From Clostridium sp. AM22-11AC (GTDB lineage: Bacteria; Bacillota; Clostridia; Lachnospirales; Lachnospiraceae): 64,000 bases of DNA. The notes beneath the pieces are model-generated. The model ran no database searches. It was not told the DNA's origin and saw nothing but the letters and a program-made list of their open reading frames with translations. This document shows, piece by piece, positions 35,051-43,472 of this stretch. Position 1 is the first letter of the stretch; each line of letters starts with the position of its first letter. The translations under genes were made by a program, and so were the position numbers. The DNA lies in contig NZ_QUCM01000004.1 in assembly GCF_003473545.1 (NCBI RefSeq), forward strand, positions 186,001 through 250,000, written 5' to 3'.

Positions 35051-35384
35051 GGGCAGCGTCCTCCTTTCCCGGTATCAGCACATAAATCCTGTTTGGTTCT
35101 CCAACGCCCTGACGCACCCGCATGATAAGTCCGGCGGTTTCCAGTTCATTCAGAGAACGCTTGACCGTCATGGGACTGCGGGACAGGACTGCGGCAATGG
35201 CTGTGACAGGGAAGCAGACAAACAGGATTCCGTTCTCGTCCTCTTGCCCTTTGGATAGCATAGCGTCCAGCATCCGGCAGTACATGACCTTTGCGGTGCT
35301 GCTGACTGGAAATCCTGTCAACGCTCTGGGAAATGGCATACATGGCGGCAATGGTGTGTCTATCATCATAAATTCAAAATTCAT
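35043..35384 (-). CDS. RepA N-terminal-domain (replication initiator-like) protein, element 1
   Basis: The 113-residue product has a winged-helix layout (AIAAVLSRSPMTVKRSLNELETAGLIMRV, split into helices near 63-92), as in the N-terminal domain of RepA-type initiators. It is only half the length of the element 2 RepA (42215-42976) and lacks the C-terminal domain, so it may act as a regulator rather than an initiator. AGGAGGAACACACAG precedes the ATG, which overlaps the upstream stop as ATGA. Confidence 0.8.
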   Translation of the reverse strand: MNFEFMMIDTPLPPCMPFPRALTGFPVSSTAKVMYCRMLDAMLSKGQEDENGILFVCFPVTAIAAVLSRSPMTVKRSLNELETAGLIMRVRQGVGEPNRIYVLIPGKEDAALA

Positions 35385-35569
35385 TCTGTGTGTTCCTCCT
35401 TTTTCTTTGCTCGTTTGGATAAGTAACGGGGGCAGTCAACCACAACCGCCCGGAAGCTCTGCTTGCACCCATGCTGGCATTTCCGGCACAATTCGTTGTA
35501 AGTGACACGCCCCCGGCCATTGAGGTAAAAGGAAAGCTCATGCTTCCTCTTTTTGCTCATTCTCGACAT
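35381..35569 (-). CDS. Small basic Cys-rich protein, element 1
   Basis: The 62-residue product (MSRMSKKRKHELSFYLNGRG) has CRKCQHGCKQ and a further Cys near residue 45, suggesting one zinc site, and is strongly basic. It is first gene of a leftward operon with ATGA coupling to the RepA-N gene, divergent from the XRE regulator. No function is known; a DNA-binding role is plausible. Confidence 0.75.
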   Translation of the reverse strand: MSRMSKKRKHELSFYLNGRGRVTYNELCRKCQHGCKQSFRAVVVDCPRYLSKRAKKKEEHTE

Positions 35570-36053
35570 ATTGCGCTTCCTCCCGTTTTAGTGTATGGTT
35601 TCGGGGCGATTTTCGGCAAAATTACGGTTATAGAGCCGCTTAAAATCTCCCGAAGTATCAGCGATAGAGTAGACTGTCCCCCTATCAGATTGTCGTGTTT
35701 CGGTATCATTTCGGTGTCAGTTCGCCAGTTCTCCCCGGTGTCGTTCCTCCCCTGAATCTCACAGCGGCGTATCGCTCCCTTTGGTATGCTCGTTTCGGTC
35801 AGGGTTCCTCCACATCCCTGCCAAAAGTCATGGCACTACATCGCCGGGGAAGCATATCCCACACAGGCTGGTCATTCGATTGGAATAATCCATCGATGAA
35901 CTACCTGTATCATAGAACATTTTTGTGCCCTGTGCCGTATGTCCACAAAGTAGGAATTCGGGGTAAAAATCAGAAATTTCCACGATTGCGGAATTGATAT
36001 GGTATAATCAATTCAACGGTTATAAATGTCGTTAGAAAGGGGGAGCTGCTTCA
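35570..36053. other. Divergent control region of element 1, no gene seen
   Basis: This 484-base stretch separates the leftward 35381-35569 operon from the rightward XRE gene. It contains several short CTCC- and TTCGGT-rich direct repeats and the XRE promoter at its right end. I find no convincing coding frame. Confidence 0.5.
35977..36008 (+). promoter_or_regulatory. Promoter and operator of the element 1 XRE regulator
   Basis: TATAAT at 36003-36008 is preceded by TGG (extended -10). TTTCCACGATTGCGGAAT (35977-35994) contains a TTCC/GGAA inverted repeat. The element 3 regulator has the corresponding TTTCCACG..GGAAT just upstream of TATAAT (56700-56728). Conservation of this palindrome between diverged elements suggests an autoregulatory operator. 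Confidence 0.6.
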
Positions 36054-36860
36054 ATGAACGGAGCTACTACAATACAGGAACGGCTAAAAGATTTACGATT
36101 AAACAAAGGATTAAAACTGGAAGAACTGGCAGAGCAAACAGGTATTTCAAAATCAGCTCTTGGAAATTATGAAAAAGATGATTTTAAAGAAATCAACCAT
36201 GGTAATCTTATCCTGCTGGCAGATTTTTATGGGGTGTCCCTCGATTATCTCTTTTGCCGGACAGAGAACATGGTGGAGATCAACACGCCATTAAGGGAGC
36301 TGCATTTGAGTGATGAGATGGTAGCACTTCTGAAAAGCGGTCGGATTAACAACCGTCTGCTCTGCGAACTTGCCACCCATAAGGACTTTATCAAGTTTCT
36401 TGCGGATATTGAGATTTATGTGGATGGGATTGCCACCATGCAGATTCAGAACCTCAACGCCCTTGTCGATACCGTCCGGCATGAAATCATTGAACGGTAT
36501 CGCCCCGGCGAAGATGACCCCCATTTGAAAGTGCTGCAAGCCGCACATATCAGCGATGATGAATATTTCAGTCACATGGTACGGGATGATCTCAACCTTA
36601 TTATCCGGGATATTCGGGAAAACCACAAAAAGGACAGTGAGAGTGCGCCCCAGACCACCGTTGCCGATGAACTGAAAGAAAATCTGGAAGCGGTCGAAAA
36701 CTTCAAGGGCAGCCGGGATGAAAAGCTCGTTGTCCTTTACTGCAAGCAGCTTGGTATCAACTATAAAAATCTGTCAGATGAAGAATTTCGCTGGCTAATT
36801 CGGATTCTCAAAAAGTCAAAGAAAATGGGAACGCCTATCAGCCAGAGGAAAAAACGGTAA
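36054..36860 (+). CDS. XRE-family regulator, element 1
   Basis: The 268-residue product has an N-terminal helix-turn-helix (LEELAEQTGISKSALGNYEK, about 22-41) and a long C-terminal domain (LHLSDEMVALLKSGRINNRL and following) of unknown fold. It is the only plus-strand gene between leftward operons, and about half identical by eye to 56771-57619 of element 3. It probably controls the divergent operon and its own promoter. GGGGGAGCTGCTTC precedes the ATG. Confidence 0.9.
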   Translation: MNGATTIQERLKDLRLNKGLKLEELAEQTGISKSALGNYEKDDFKEINHGNLILLADFYGVSLDYLFCRTENMVEINTPLRELHLSDEMVALLKSGRINNRLLCELATHKDFIKFLADIEIYVDGIATMQIQNLNALVDTVRHEIIERYRPGEDDPHLKVLQAAHISDDEYFSHMVRDDLNLIIRDIRENHKKDSESAPQTTVADELKENLEAVENFKGSRDEKLVVLYCKQLGINYKNLSDEEFRWLIRILKKSKKMGTPISQRKKR

Positions 36861-36862
36861 AG

Positions 36863-36911
36863 AAAAACCGCTGTTGCATGGTTTGTTGGCTTCCATGTAG
36901 CAGCGGTTTTT
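36863..36911. terminator. Bidirectional terminator after the XRE gene
   Basis: AAAAACCGCTGTTGCATGG pairs with CCATGTAGCAGCGGTTTTT around an 11-base loop (one bulge). A- and T-runs on both sides allow termination of the XRE gene and of the leftward membrane-protein gene. Confidence 0.8.
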
Positions 36912-37030
36912 GCTGGGATTATTCAGTTGAATTTTTAGAACGACAAACTTGAAATTGTATGTTATTCAATCCAAAGCTTCATATAATCGCCCTCTTGATA
37001 TACTCGTTTGCCTGCTTCTTCTTTTTTCAA

Positions 37031-38416
37031 TTACTTCAGTATCTGATAGCTCATCATAAAAAGAATAACCATCAGACCTAAAAATATCTTGACCAGTTTC
37101 TGATACATCGTTGTTGCCGGACTTATGAGTGGGTTCCAGGTTTCCTCTGTGCCAGGCATATTGTTTTTATTGCTCCAATTTTCTCCAGTTATCTTCTGGG
37201 CATAGAGACGGTTGGATGCATAAGAGAGCATTTCCTTAGCGGCTTCTGCCTCGTGTTCTGACAATTCAAAGGTTCTGCCATCTGCGAAAGAGAGCATTTT
37301 CCATTTGCCTGCTTTCTTTCTCGGAGAGGCCCATCCGCTGATGTCTGTGAGAAGCGGAAGATAGTAAACACCGGCGGCGTCCTGTTCGTCAATGATAAAA
37401 TGATGAGTGACCGTGAACGATCTGTTGCTGGAAACTGGCTGCATGAGAAAATATTCCGTACAGAAAAGCTCTCTGATCTGCTTGCGCTGTCCCCATGCAT
37501 CGAAGCAGGAAAGTGTCCGCATGACCGGACCAATGGCGATAAGAACGACAAACACTGCGCCTGTCAGCAGCAAAAAGACTGCGTATATCATAATCGACGA
37601 GTAATCACTGAAAGGCGATGCCGCTTCCCGAAGCATCACTCCACAAAGCGGAATCACCAACGCAGCTTCCAGCAGGGAAATCCCACGAAAAATGGCATTC
37701 TGGCAAAACAGATAATAAAAGCTGACAAAGGTATCAGCATTCTGCCCACTATGGTAGCGAAGCGGAATTCGCATAAGCAAAAGTTCAGACAAAAGGCCGA
37801 CAAGCAGCACCACTTCCTTGCATACAAGGATATAAATTCCATACATCCATATATAGAGCCAGGTTCTGCGGGAGCCATAAAGGGCCAGTAAATCTCCAGC
37901 CTCCGCATTTTCCAGAACACTATTCAGGATATTTTCCCCGAAAAACAGGTGATAACCGATGCCCAATATCAGTATGATCCATGCAATATAATCAGGAATG
38001 CAGGACAGCACCCAGCGTTTGCGGCTGCCGTGTTCATGCCTCCTTTGTCGTAAGAGCCCGATTCCCCATAGAATCGGATAAAGAAATACAATAAGAAGCA
38101 GCGCAAGATTCGTTTGTGGCTGTATTGCCGTTATAAGCAGGCTCAGGCGTTTGGCCTGTGAAGCTATGCTCTGCAGATTCGGTACATGCGCAAAAATTGA
38201 TAGCATCGACACGAAAATTACTGCAAAGACTCCTGGTATCGCCATCAGACTGAATGTTTCCGCTTTTGACTTGCGCTTCACCAGATTATATAGGTCGTTA
38301 AGATACAGACCTGCATTCAGATAAAGAAGTATCATTGTAAGCCAAAAGTCTGGTAAATAATCGGCATCCGCCGTATATAATCGAAAGAAATCCAAGAACG
38401 CCTCTATCATTTTCAC
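37031..38416 (-). CDS. Multi-pass membrane protein, element 1 cargo
   Basis: The 461-residue product has about nine hydrophobic segments (near 23-42, 55-78, 100-120, 137-157, 185-212, 235-260, 270-295, and a C-terminal anchor at 440-458) with a soluble insert near 300-430. No transporter signature or catalytic motif is visible and I do not recognise a family. It stands alone between terminator and TnpV, which fits a cargo gene. A bacteriocin-immunity or sensor-like role would be guesswork. Confidence 0.65.
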   Translation of the reverse strand: MKMIEAFLDFFRLYTADADYLPDFWLTMILLYLNAGLYLNDLYNLVKRKSKAETFSLMAIPGVFAVIFVSMLSIFAHVPNLQSIASQAKRLSLLITAIQPQTNLALLLIVFLYPILWGIGLLRQRRHEHGSRKRWVLSCIPDYIAWIILILGIGYHLFFGENILNSVLENAEAGDLLALYGSRRTWLYIWMYGIYILVCKEVVLLVGLLSELLLMRIPLRYHSGQNADTFVSFYYLFCQNAIFRGISLLEAALVIPLCGVMLREAASPFSDYSSIMIYAVFLLLTGAVFVVLIAIGPVMRTLSCFDAWGQRKQIRELFCTEYFLMQPVSSNRSFTVTHHFIIDEQDAAGVYYLPLLTDISGWASPRKKAGKWKMLSFADGRTFELSEHEAEAAKEMLSYASNRLYAQKITGENWSNKNNMPGTEETWNPLISPATTMYQKLVKIFLGLMVILFMMSYQILK

Positions 38417-38530
38417 TCTTCTCCCTATTGAGATTTATCCTGTTTATTCTTACGGAAACACCCTTGTTCATAGTCATTAAAAATGTCTCCTTTACAAATT
38501 CTAATTTGACATAATCATTCTACCATACCG

Positions 38531-38908
38531 TTATGCATAAATCATCTCATGCAAAATAATTTCTTCTGCCCGATTGTGGATATTATTGCACTGCCGCACC
38601 CATTCCATTTGACGGGTACGCTTCAAGTCCTCGGTCACGCCCTCGGCAGCTTTCATTTGCTCCATGATAGTGTCTAACCGTTCCTGTGCCTGTTCGTTCA
38701 GGTCTGCAAGATATGTCCATAGCTCTCCGGTCAATATCAATGTGTTCAATCTGGCTGGGTGGACTTCTCTCAAATATTCCCGGTGCATCCGTCCATACTT
38801 TCCAATGAGGCGGTGTTCCTCGGGCAGTTTCAAATCCGGGATATAGTAATCTCCGACAAGGATATAATCAATTCCGTTTTCCGTTATTCTTGGTTTCAAT
38901 TCGCTCAT
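38531..38908 (-). CDS. tnpV: TnpV-family protein, element 1
   Basis: The 125-residue product carries the TnpV blocks GDYYIPDLKLPEE, GKYGRMHREYLREVHPA, LWTYLADLNEQAQERL and AEEIILHEM. It is near the right end of the element, opposite the recombinase. Its 5' end overlaps the XRE gene at 38868-39140 by 41 bases in another frame. Function is unproven; two relatives are in this window. Confidence 0.88.
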   Translation of the reverse strand: MSELKPRITENGIDYILVGDYYIPDLKLPEEHRLIGKYGRMHREYLREVHPARLNTLILTGELWTYLADLNEQAQERLDTIMEQMKAAEGVTEDLKRTRQMEWVRQCNNIHNRAEEIILHEMIYA

Positions 38909-39140
38909 GCTCCTTACCTCCTGTGGAAGCAGGCTCGTCTGATACTAACTCAATCACATCGGTAATCTCACAATTCAGCGTTTCGCAGATACGGGCTAAT
39001 GTGTCCATACTGATGTGCTTTCCCTCTTTGCTCATGTTGGCAATCATATTTGTTGTCATACCGGCGGCAAGCCTTAAATCTTCTTTTCTCATATCACGCT
39101 CTAACAGTGTGTGCCAGAGTGGTTTATAGCTGATGTGCAT
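38868..39140 (-). CDS. Short XRE-family regulator at the right end of element 1
   Basis: The 90-residue product starts MHISYKPLWHTLLERDMRKE behind AGGAAAACAAT. The helix-turn-helix spans LRLAAGMTTNMIANMSKEGK with the MDTLARICETLNCEITDVIEL helix typical of short XRE proteins. It is the first gene of the tnpV operon, reading away from the element end, and probably regulates it. Confidence 0.88.
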   Translation of the reverse strand: MHISYKPLWHTLLERDMRKEDLRLAAGMTTNMIANMSKEGKHISMDTLARICETLNCEITDVIELVSDEPASTGGKEHERIETKNNGKRN

Positions 39141-39297
39141 ATTGTTTTCCTGCCTTTCTATCCATACCACCGGGGCGGCTGCCCCGGCAGGAACTTTTCT
39201 CTTATTATAGCACCAATCTTGTGAAATCACAATTTATTCTTGTGGACTGCCGCTGATACCGTCTGGATTGTGCTTTTCCTTTCTTTTTGTTCCCTTT

Positions 39298-39303
39298 AAT
39301 TAG
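39298..39303. repeat. AATTAG direct repeat, right end of element 1
   Basis: Second copy of the six-base repeat at 27784-27789; it touches the Maff2-like scar that begins at 39302. Confidence 0.5.
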
Positions 39304-39334
39304 CCATGAACTGCTTCATGCCCTGGCTCTTTGC
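39299..39334 (-). pseudogene. Maff2-like attachment scar between elements 1 and 2
   Basis: On the minus strand 39334-39302 reads AKSQGMKQFMA, followed by Asn and a stop. This matches the middle of Maff2 proteins (backbone copy: QGIKQLMA) but differs in codons from the backbone gene, so it was not made by simple duplication. It is most likely attachment-site sequence that element 2 brought from a previous Maff2 target. Confidence 0.65.
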
Positions 39335-39419
39335 TTATGTGTGATAAAGAAGTAATAGAAGTGTAAAAAATTTTGCCGTTCCTATCCGGCACATGAGGTA
39401 TGTCGGATAGGTCGGGCGG

Positions 39420-41045
39420 TTAGGTGTCGGGCAGTTCTACCTTGCCGACAAAAGAATAATAGATTTCGATTTCCTGTCTGCGTAACTTGCCCCGGCGTTT
39501 CCCGTCAAGGGCAACGCTTTCATGGACAACGATTTTCTCCACAAACTCCCGCAGCAGAGTAGGGGTAAGTTCTTCAATGGTAGTGTGCCTGCGTACCACA
39601 TTCATAAACTTTTCAGCGTTTGCGGTGGCTTCCTGCGCTTTGGAAAGTTCTTCCCGCAGTCTGGCGGCACGTTCTTTCAGTTCTTTCTGCTCGGCTTCAT
39701 AGTCTGCCGACAGCTCTGTGAAACGCTCGTCCGATATGCGCCCGGTTACGCTGTCCTCATACAGCCGCTTGAAGATAGCAGATAACTCGGCTATGCGTTT
39801 CTCGGCGGCTTCCAGCTCCTTTTTCTTGGCGGCGTTCCTGCGTCTGTCCCCGTCCTCATTCTGCTCGATTAAAAGCTTCATAAACCGGGCTTCATGCTTT
39901 GCCGCATAGCTGGTAACTTTCCGCAGATTGGAGAGTACGCCAGCGGTCAAGAGGTCAGTGCGGATAAAGTGCGCTGTGCAGTCGGCGGTGCGTTTCTTGT
40001 AGCTTCCGCAGATATAACAGTCCTGCTTGCGCTTGTCCGTCTGGTATCGCTGCTGGTACATGACGCTGCCGCAGTCGGCACAAAAGAGTATGCCGGAGAA
40101 CAAGCCCACTTCGTCATAACGGTTGGGGCGTTTGCGCTGCTTGCGTAACTCCTGCACCCGTTCCCACGTTTCCCGGTCAATGATAGGCTCATGGTGGTTC
40201 TCAAAAACCGCCTGCTTTTCCGGGGGATTTTCTATGCTGTGTTTCAGCTTGTAGGACGGCTTCTCGGTCTTAAAGTTTACCAGACAGCCCGTATATTCCC
40301 GGTTTTCCAGCAGATGAACCACGGTATTGGTCGCCCACTTGCACTCATAGCCGGGGTGGTAGCGGCGGGTGCTGCCCGTCCTGCGGTATTCCAGCGTCCC
40401 CGGCGTGGGGATTTGCTGCTCGGTCAGCATACGGGCTATCTTGGTCGGACCGTTCCCGGCAAGGCAAAGGCTGTAAATCTGCCGTACCACCGGGGCGGCT
40501 TCCTCGTCAATGATAAAGTTTTCGTCCTCGTCCATGAGGTAGCCATAGACGGGCTTGCTTGTGATGGGCTTTCCGCTCATGCCCTTAGAGCGTTTTACTG
40601 CCTTGATTTTCTTGCTCGTATCTCTCACCAGCCATTCGTTAAAAATGTTCCGCAGCGGGGCAAAATCATTTTCCCCCTGTGCGCTGTCCACTCCGTCATT
40701 GATAGCGATGAAGCGGACACCTTTCTGTGGGAAAATCATTTCTGTGTACATTCCCACCTGTAAGTAGTTTCGCCCTAACCTCGACATATCCTTGACGATA
40801 ACTGTCCCGACTTTCCCTGCTTCAATGTCTGCAAGCATGGCTTGAAATCCGGGTCTTTGAAAGTTCGCACCGGAATAACCGTCGTCGGTGTACCAGCGCA
40901 GATTAGAAAATCCATTCTGTTTGGCATAGGTTTCCAAAATCCTCTTTTGGTTGGAAATGGAATTGCTCTCGCCTTGCAGCTCGTCCTCATGGGACAGTCT
41001 TGGGTAAAGGGCGGTAATGAGTTGCTGGGTGGTCTGTCTTAACAT
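39420..41045 (-). CDS. Large serine recombinase of element 2
   Basis: The 541-residue protein has the catalytic Ser18 in ALYPRLSHEDEL, MSRLGRNYLQVG near 88, a recombinase domain, a zinc ribbon (CADCGSVMYQQRY with CYICGSYKKRTADC), a coiled coil (about 400-480) and a C-terminal DUF4368-like domain. The usual Cys before the catalytic Arg is Pro here. GGAGGAATTT precedes the ATG. It belongs to the same superfamily as the element 1 and 3 enzymes but is clearly diverged. Confidence 0.93.
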   Translation of the reverse strand: MLRQTTQQLITALYPRLSHEDELQGESNSISNQKRILETYAKQNGFSNLRWYTDDGYSGANFQRPGFQAMLADIEAGKVGTVIVKDMSRLGRNYLQVGMYTEMIFPQKGVRFIAINDGVDSAQGENDFAPLRNIFNEWLVRDTSKKIKAVKRSKGMSGKPITSKPVYGYLMDEDENFIIDEEAAPVVRQIYSLCLAGNGPTKIARMLTEQQIPTPGTLEYRRTGSTRRYHPGYECKWATNTVVHLLENREYTGCLVNFKTEKPSYKLKHSIENPPEKQAVFENHHEPIIDRETWERVQELRKQRKRPNRYDEVGLFSGILFCADCGSVMYQQRYQTDKRKQDCYICGSYKKRTADCTAHFIRTDLLTAGVLSNLRKVTSYAAKHEARFMKLLIEQNEDGDRRRNAAKKKELEAAEKRIAELSAIFKRLYEDSVTGRISDERFTELSADYEAEQKELKERAARLREELSKAQEATANAEKFMNVVRRHTTIEELTPTLLREFVEKIVVHESVALDGKRRGKLRRQEIEIYYSFVGKVELPDT

Positions 41046-41172
41046 AAATTCCTCCGTTTCCGACAGCCAGCCCCACTATTCCGTACCTTGATTGTACCAC
41101 ATGGGGCGGCTGTCTGTATAGCGGCAAAAGCGTCAAATCTGCTTCTTTACGGTCGGTAAAAATGACGGTTTT

Positions 41173-41367
41173 TCAATCAGGCTTATCACAGGTCAAATAT
41201 CCGGCGGCGGCTTCTGCTTCCAGCACTTTCATCATCTTGTCAGCGGCGGTGTCGGTCGCCCCCTCCTTGAAAAAGCCAGACACCACAAGGATTGTGTTGC
41301 CTATCCTCGTTTCGGTCACGCAGTCCGGGCGGCGGGCAGGGCGTTTGTTTCTCTGGGTGTCGGTCAT
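41173..41367 (-). CDS. tnpW: TnpW-type small transposon protein, element 2
   Basis: The 64-residue product starts MTDTQRNKRPARRPDCVTET and has the TETRIGNTILVVSGFFKEGATDTAADKM block (in two stretches) of TnpW proteins. GGAGATTTGCCT precedes the ATG, which overlaps the DnaC-like stop as ATGA. It comes before the recombinase, as in the other elements. Confidence 0.85.
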   Translation of the reverse strand: MTDTQRNKRPARRPDCVTETRIGNTILVVSGFFKEGATDTAADKMMKVLEAEAAAGYLTCDKPD

Positions 41368-42218
41368 AGGCAAATCTCCTTTCCGGCAAGCAGCCGTTTC
41401 AGCTGTTCCATTTTTCCCTGTGCGGCGGCTTTCCTCAAATTCTCCCCGGTAAAGCAGAGAGGGGAACACATTTCAAGCAGGCGGTCATAAATCCGGGCGT
41501 GGGCGGTGTCCTCCGGGTGCTGCAATTCCTCCAGCGTGAGGTTGGTCGTCACAATCAGCGGCTTCCTGCTCCGGTAGCGGCTGTCAATCACATTGTAGAC
41601 CTGTTCCAGACCGTATTCTGTGCCACGCTCCATTCCAAAATCGTCAATGATGAGCAGGGGGAAGCTGCAAAGGCGGGAAATATATTCGTTCCTGCCCGCA
41701 AAGCTGGCGGCAAGGTCGTTTAATATTGCTGCAAAGTTTGTCATGCACACCGGGACTTCCTGCTCCATGAGGGCGTTTGCAATACACCCGGCAAAATAGC
41801 TTTTCCCAGTGCCTACCCTGCCCCACAAGAGCAGCCCGTAGTTCCCGTCCTTTATCTGTTCCCAGCGTGCCACATATCCGGCGGCGTTCTTCATCTGCGG
41901 GCAGCTGCCGTTATCGTTGGCAAATGTCCAGTCCTGCATGGTCTTGTCTGTAAAGCCCTGCCGTTTCAGCCGTTCCACCGTTTCAAGGTGGCTGCGCCGC
42001 TTCTCGGCGGCTTCCCGTTCCTTACGGGCTGCCCGCTGGCAGTCGCACTCTGACGGGTGGCGGTCACGCCCGAAAAAGGTCTTGCCCTCCGGGAAATAGG
42101 CTTCTTTGGGTTTCCGGCATTTGCCGCAGTATAAAAGCCCGTCCTCCCCGGTGTAATCCTCCGGCTCGGCTGTGGTGTCGGTCATAGGCAGTATGGTGTT
42201 GTGGATTGTATCGGTCAT
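41364..42218 (-). CDS. DnaC/IstB-like AAA+ ATPase, helicase loader of element 2
   Basis: The 284-residue product starts MTDTIHNTILPMTDTTAE behind GGAGGGAG, with an ATGA overlap to repA. An N-terminal zinc ribbon (CGKCRKPKEA with CDCQRAARKE) precedes the AAA+ core: LLLWGRVGTGKSYFAG (Walker A near 150-165) and LLIIDDFGMERG (Walker B near 205). DnaC-like proteins load the replicative helicase; next to RepA this forms a plasmid-like replication pair. Confidence 0.92.
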   Translation of the reverse strand: MTDTIHNTILPMTDTTAEPEDYTGEDGLLYCGKCRKPKEAYFPEGKTFFGRDRHPSECDCQRAARKEREAAEKRRSHLETVERLKRQGFTDKTMQDWTFANDNGSCPQMKNAAGYVARWEQIKDGNYGLLLWGRVGTGKSYFAGCIANALMEQEVPVCMTNFAAILNDLAASFAGRNEYISRLCSFPLLIIDDFGMERGTEYGLEQVYNVIDSRYRSRKPLIVTTNLTLEELQHPEDTAHARIYDRLLEMCSPLCFTGENLRKAAAQGKMEQLKRLLAGKEICL

Positions 42219-42976
42219 AGGCTTTCTCCCTCCTTGAATGAATAGTCCGGTATGCCTTTCTTTGGCTTCTCTTTGGCAGCGTCCTCCTGCGCCCACTTGT
42301 AAATGGTGGCTGCATGGCTCTGGTACTGCTTCCCGGTGGAAGCGATGTGGCAGGAAAGGCGGTCAAGGTAATACTCCCACTTGCCGGGGAAGTCCTGTTC
42401 CAGCTCCAAAAGTTCTGTGTCAGAAAGAAATACATTTTTATATCTGCCATAAGCGGCGGGGGGCTGCCCCTCACTCGCTCCTTTTGTTTGGCTCTCTATT
42501 AGGTTGTTTATATTAGTTTGGTTAGGGGACGGTTTTCCGACCGTCATAAGGTCAGTTTTCCGGCTGTCAGTTGGTCGGTTTCCCGCCCTTATGAGGGGCG
42601 GTTTTCCGTCCGTCAGTTGGTCGGAAAACTGTACCACTGGGATAGGCGGCACTTTCACATACAGACGGTTGGCGGCAGAAAAGCCCGTCCGTCTGCGTTC
42701 CAGCAGCCCGGCAGCGTCCAGTTCGTTCAGTGCGCCCTTTATGGTGGTGCAGCCTTTATCCAGCATTTCCGCTATCTCTGCTATGGGGTAGACAATGTAT
42801 GTCCGTCCCTCGCTGTCCTGCCAGCCGTTCTTCTGCGAAAGGGTGGAACGGTCTAACAGCAGCGCATATAACTCTCTTGCGGTGTGGGATAGGTCTGTTT
42901 CCAGCAGGAAACGGGGGTAAGGCAGGTAAGCGGGCAGCTCCGTTCCTGCGGTCATATAATCAGCGATAGGGTTCAC
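42215..42976 (-). CDS. Replication initiator RepA, element 2
   Basis: The 253-residue product has an N-terminal winged-helix domain of the RepA_N type (YPRFLLETDLSHTARELYAL and IAEMLDKGCTTIKGALNELD), a low-complexity linker (about 115-160) encoded by iterons, and a C-terminal DnaB/DnaD-like helical domain ending KKGIPDYSFKEGESL. Initiators of this family bind repeats located within their own gene, which is exactly what is seen at 42532-42623. GGAGGTGAACCCTATCGCTG surrounds an alternative start; the ATG at 42976 is used here. Confidence 0.9.
   Translation of the reverse strand: MNPIADYMTAGTELPAYLPYPRFLLETDLSHTARELYALLLDRSTLSQKNGWQDSEGRTYIVYPIAEIAEMLDKGCTTIKGALNELDAAGLLERRRTGFSAANRLYVKVPPIPVVQFSDQLTDGKPPLIRAGNRPTDSRKTDLMTVGKPSPNQTNINNLIESQTKGASEGQPPAAYGRYKNVFLSDTELLELEQDFPGKWEYYLDRLSCHIASTGKQYQSHAATIYKWAQEDAAKEKPKKGIPDYSFKEGESL
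42532..42623. repeat. Four 23-bp iterons inside repA, candidate origin of element 2
   Basis: Units at 42532-42554, 42555-42577, 42578-42600 and 42601-42623 all begin GTTT(T/C)CCG and end GGTC(A/G) or GGGCG. The period is exactly 23 bases, which is not a multiple of three, so the repetition is at DNA level and not a peptide repeat. Iterons within the initiator gene are the origin arrangement of RepA_N plasmids. Confidence 0.75.
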
Positions 42977-43085
42977 CTCCTTGTGGTGTCTGTCTGTGGG
43001 TTCTGTTACGCTTTTAGGGGGCGTTTTTAAGGGAAAAGGATAAATGTATCACGCACCCTTTGACACCCTCCAAAAAAGCCTTGAT

Positions 43086-43472
43086 TTATGCGGGTTTGAA
43101 ATGCCCTAAAGCGTGACATTTCTCCCTTTGTTTCCGCTTCCGTTTGGCGGCGTTTATCCGCTTCATGCGTCCGGCGCAGTCCGGGCAGTATTTCCCCCGG
43201 TTGGATTTTGGGAAGAAGAACGCCCCGCAGACAGCGCAGCGTTTCCGGCTTCCCCGGCGCAAGAGGGCGGCTTCCAGTGCTTCATCAAGGGGCAGGACAG
43301 CGGCGGTAAACCAGCGGCAGAGCAGCGAATAGCTGATACTCTGTACACACACGCAAGGCTCGCCGTCCTCCAACAGCAGGCAGTTCCCGCTGTCATAGTT
43401 GCAGCACTCATGCACAAGGCGGCGGGCTGCCCGGTACTGGCGGTAGTCCATGCGGGGGATATTACCGTTCAT
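43086..43472 (-). CDS. Cysteine-rich VLP-domain protein, element 2
   Basis: The 128-residue product starts MNGNIPRMDYRQYRAARRL behind GGAGCAGAGCC. The blocks CCNYDSGNCLLLEDGEPCVC and FTAAVLPLDEALEAAL followed by CAVCGAFFFPKSNRGKYC identify the Cys-rich VLP family: a Cys cluster plus a C-terminal zinc ribbon. It overlaps the end of the relaxase gene by 11 bases, as is usual in such elements. Function is unknown. Confidence 0.87.
   Translation of the reverse strand: MNGNIPRMDYRQYRAARRLVHECCNYDSGNCLLLEDGEPCVCVQSISYSLLCRWFTAAVLPLDEALEAALLRRGSRKRCAVCGAFFFPKSNRGKYCPDCAGRMKRINAAKRKRKQREKCHALGHFKPA

Larger units (their letters stand above)
27784..39303. mobile_element. Element 1: serine-recombinase mobilizable element in Maff2
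   Basis: About 11.5 kb, with AATTAG at both ends (27784-27789 and 39298-39303). It carries, from the left, a large serine recombinase 89 bases from the end, TnpW, an origin-like segment, VapE, CHC2, a MobA/MobL relaxase, small cargo, an oriT-like site, DUF3847, a RepA-N-type regulator, a Cys-rich small protein, a plus-strand XRE regulator, a membrane protein, TnpV and a second XRE protein. The layout matches Tn4451-like mobilizable elements. The left end is exact to a few bases because it interrupts Maff2; the right end is inferred from the repeat. Confidence 0.8.

Noticed and set aside
42532-42623. CRISPR-like reading of the regular 23-bp repeats
   Set aside because: Units are directly adjacent without spacers and lie inside repA, so they are iterons.
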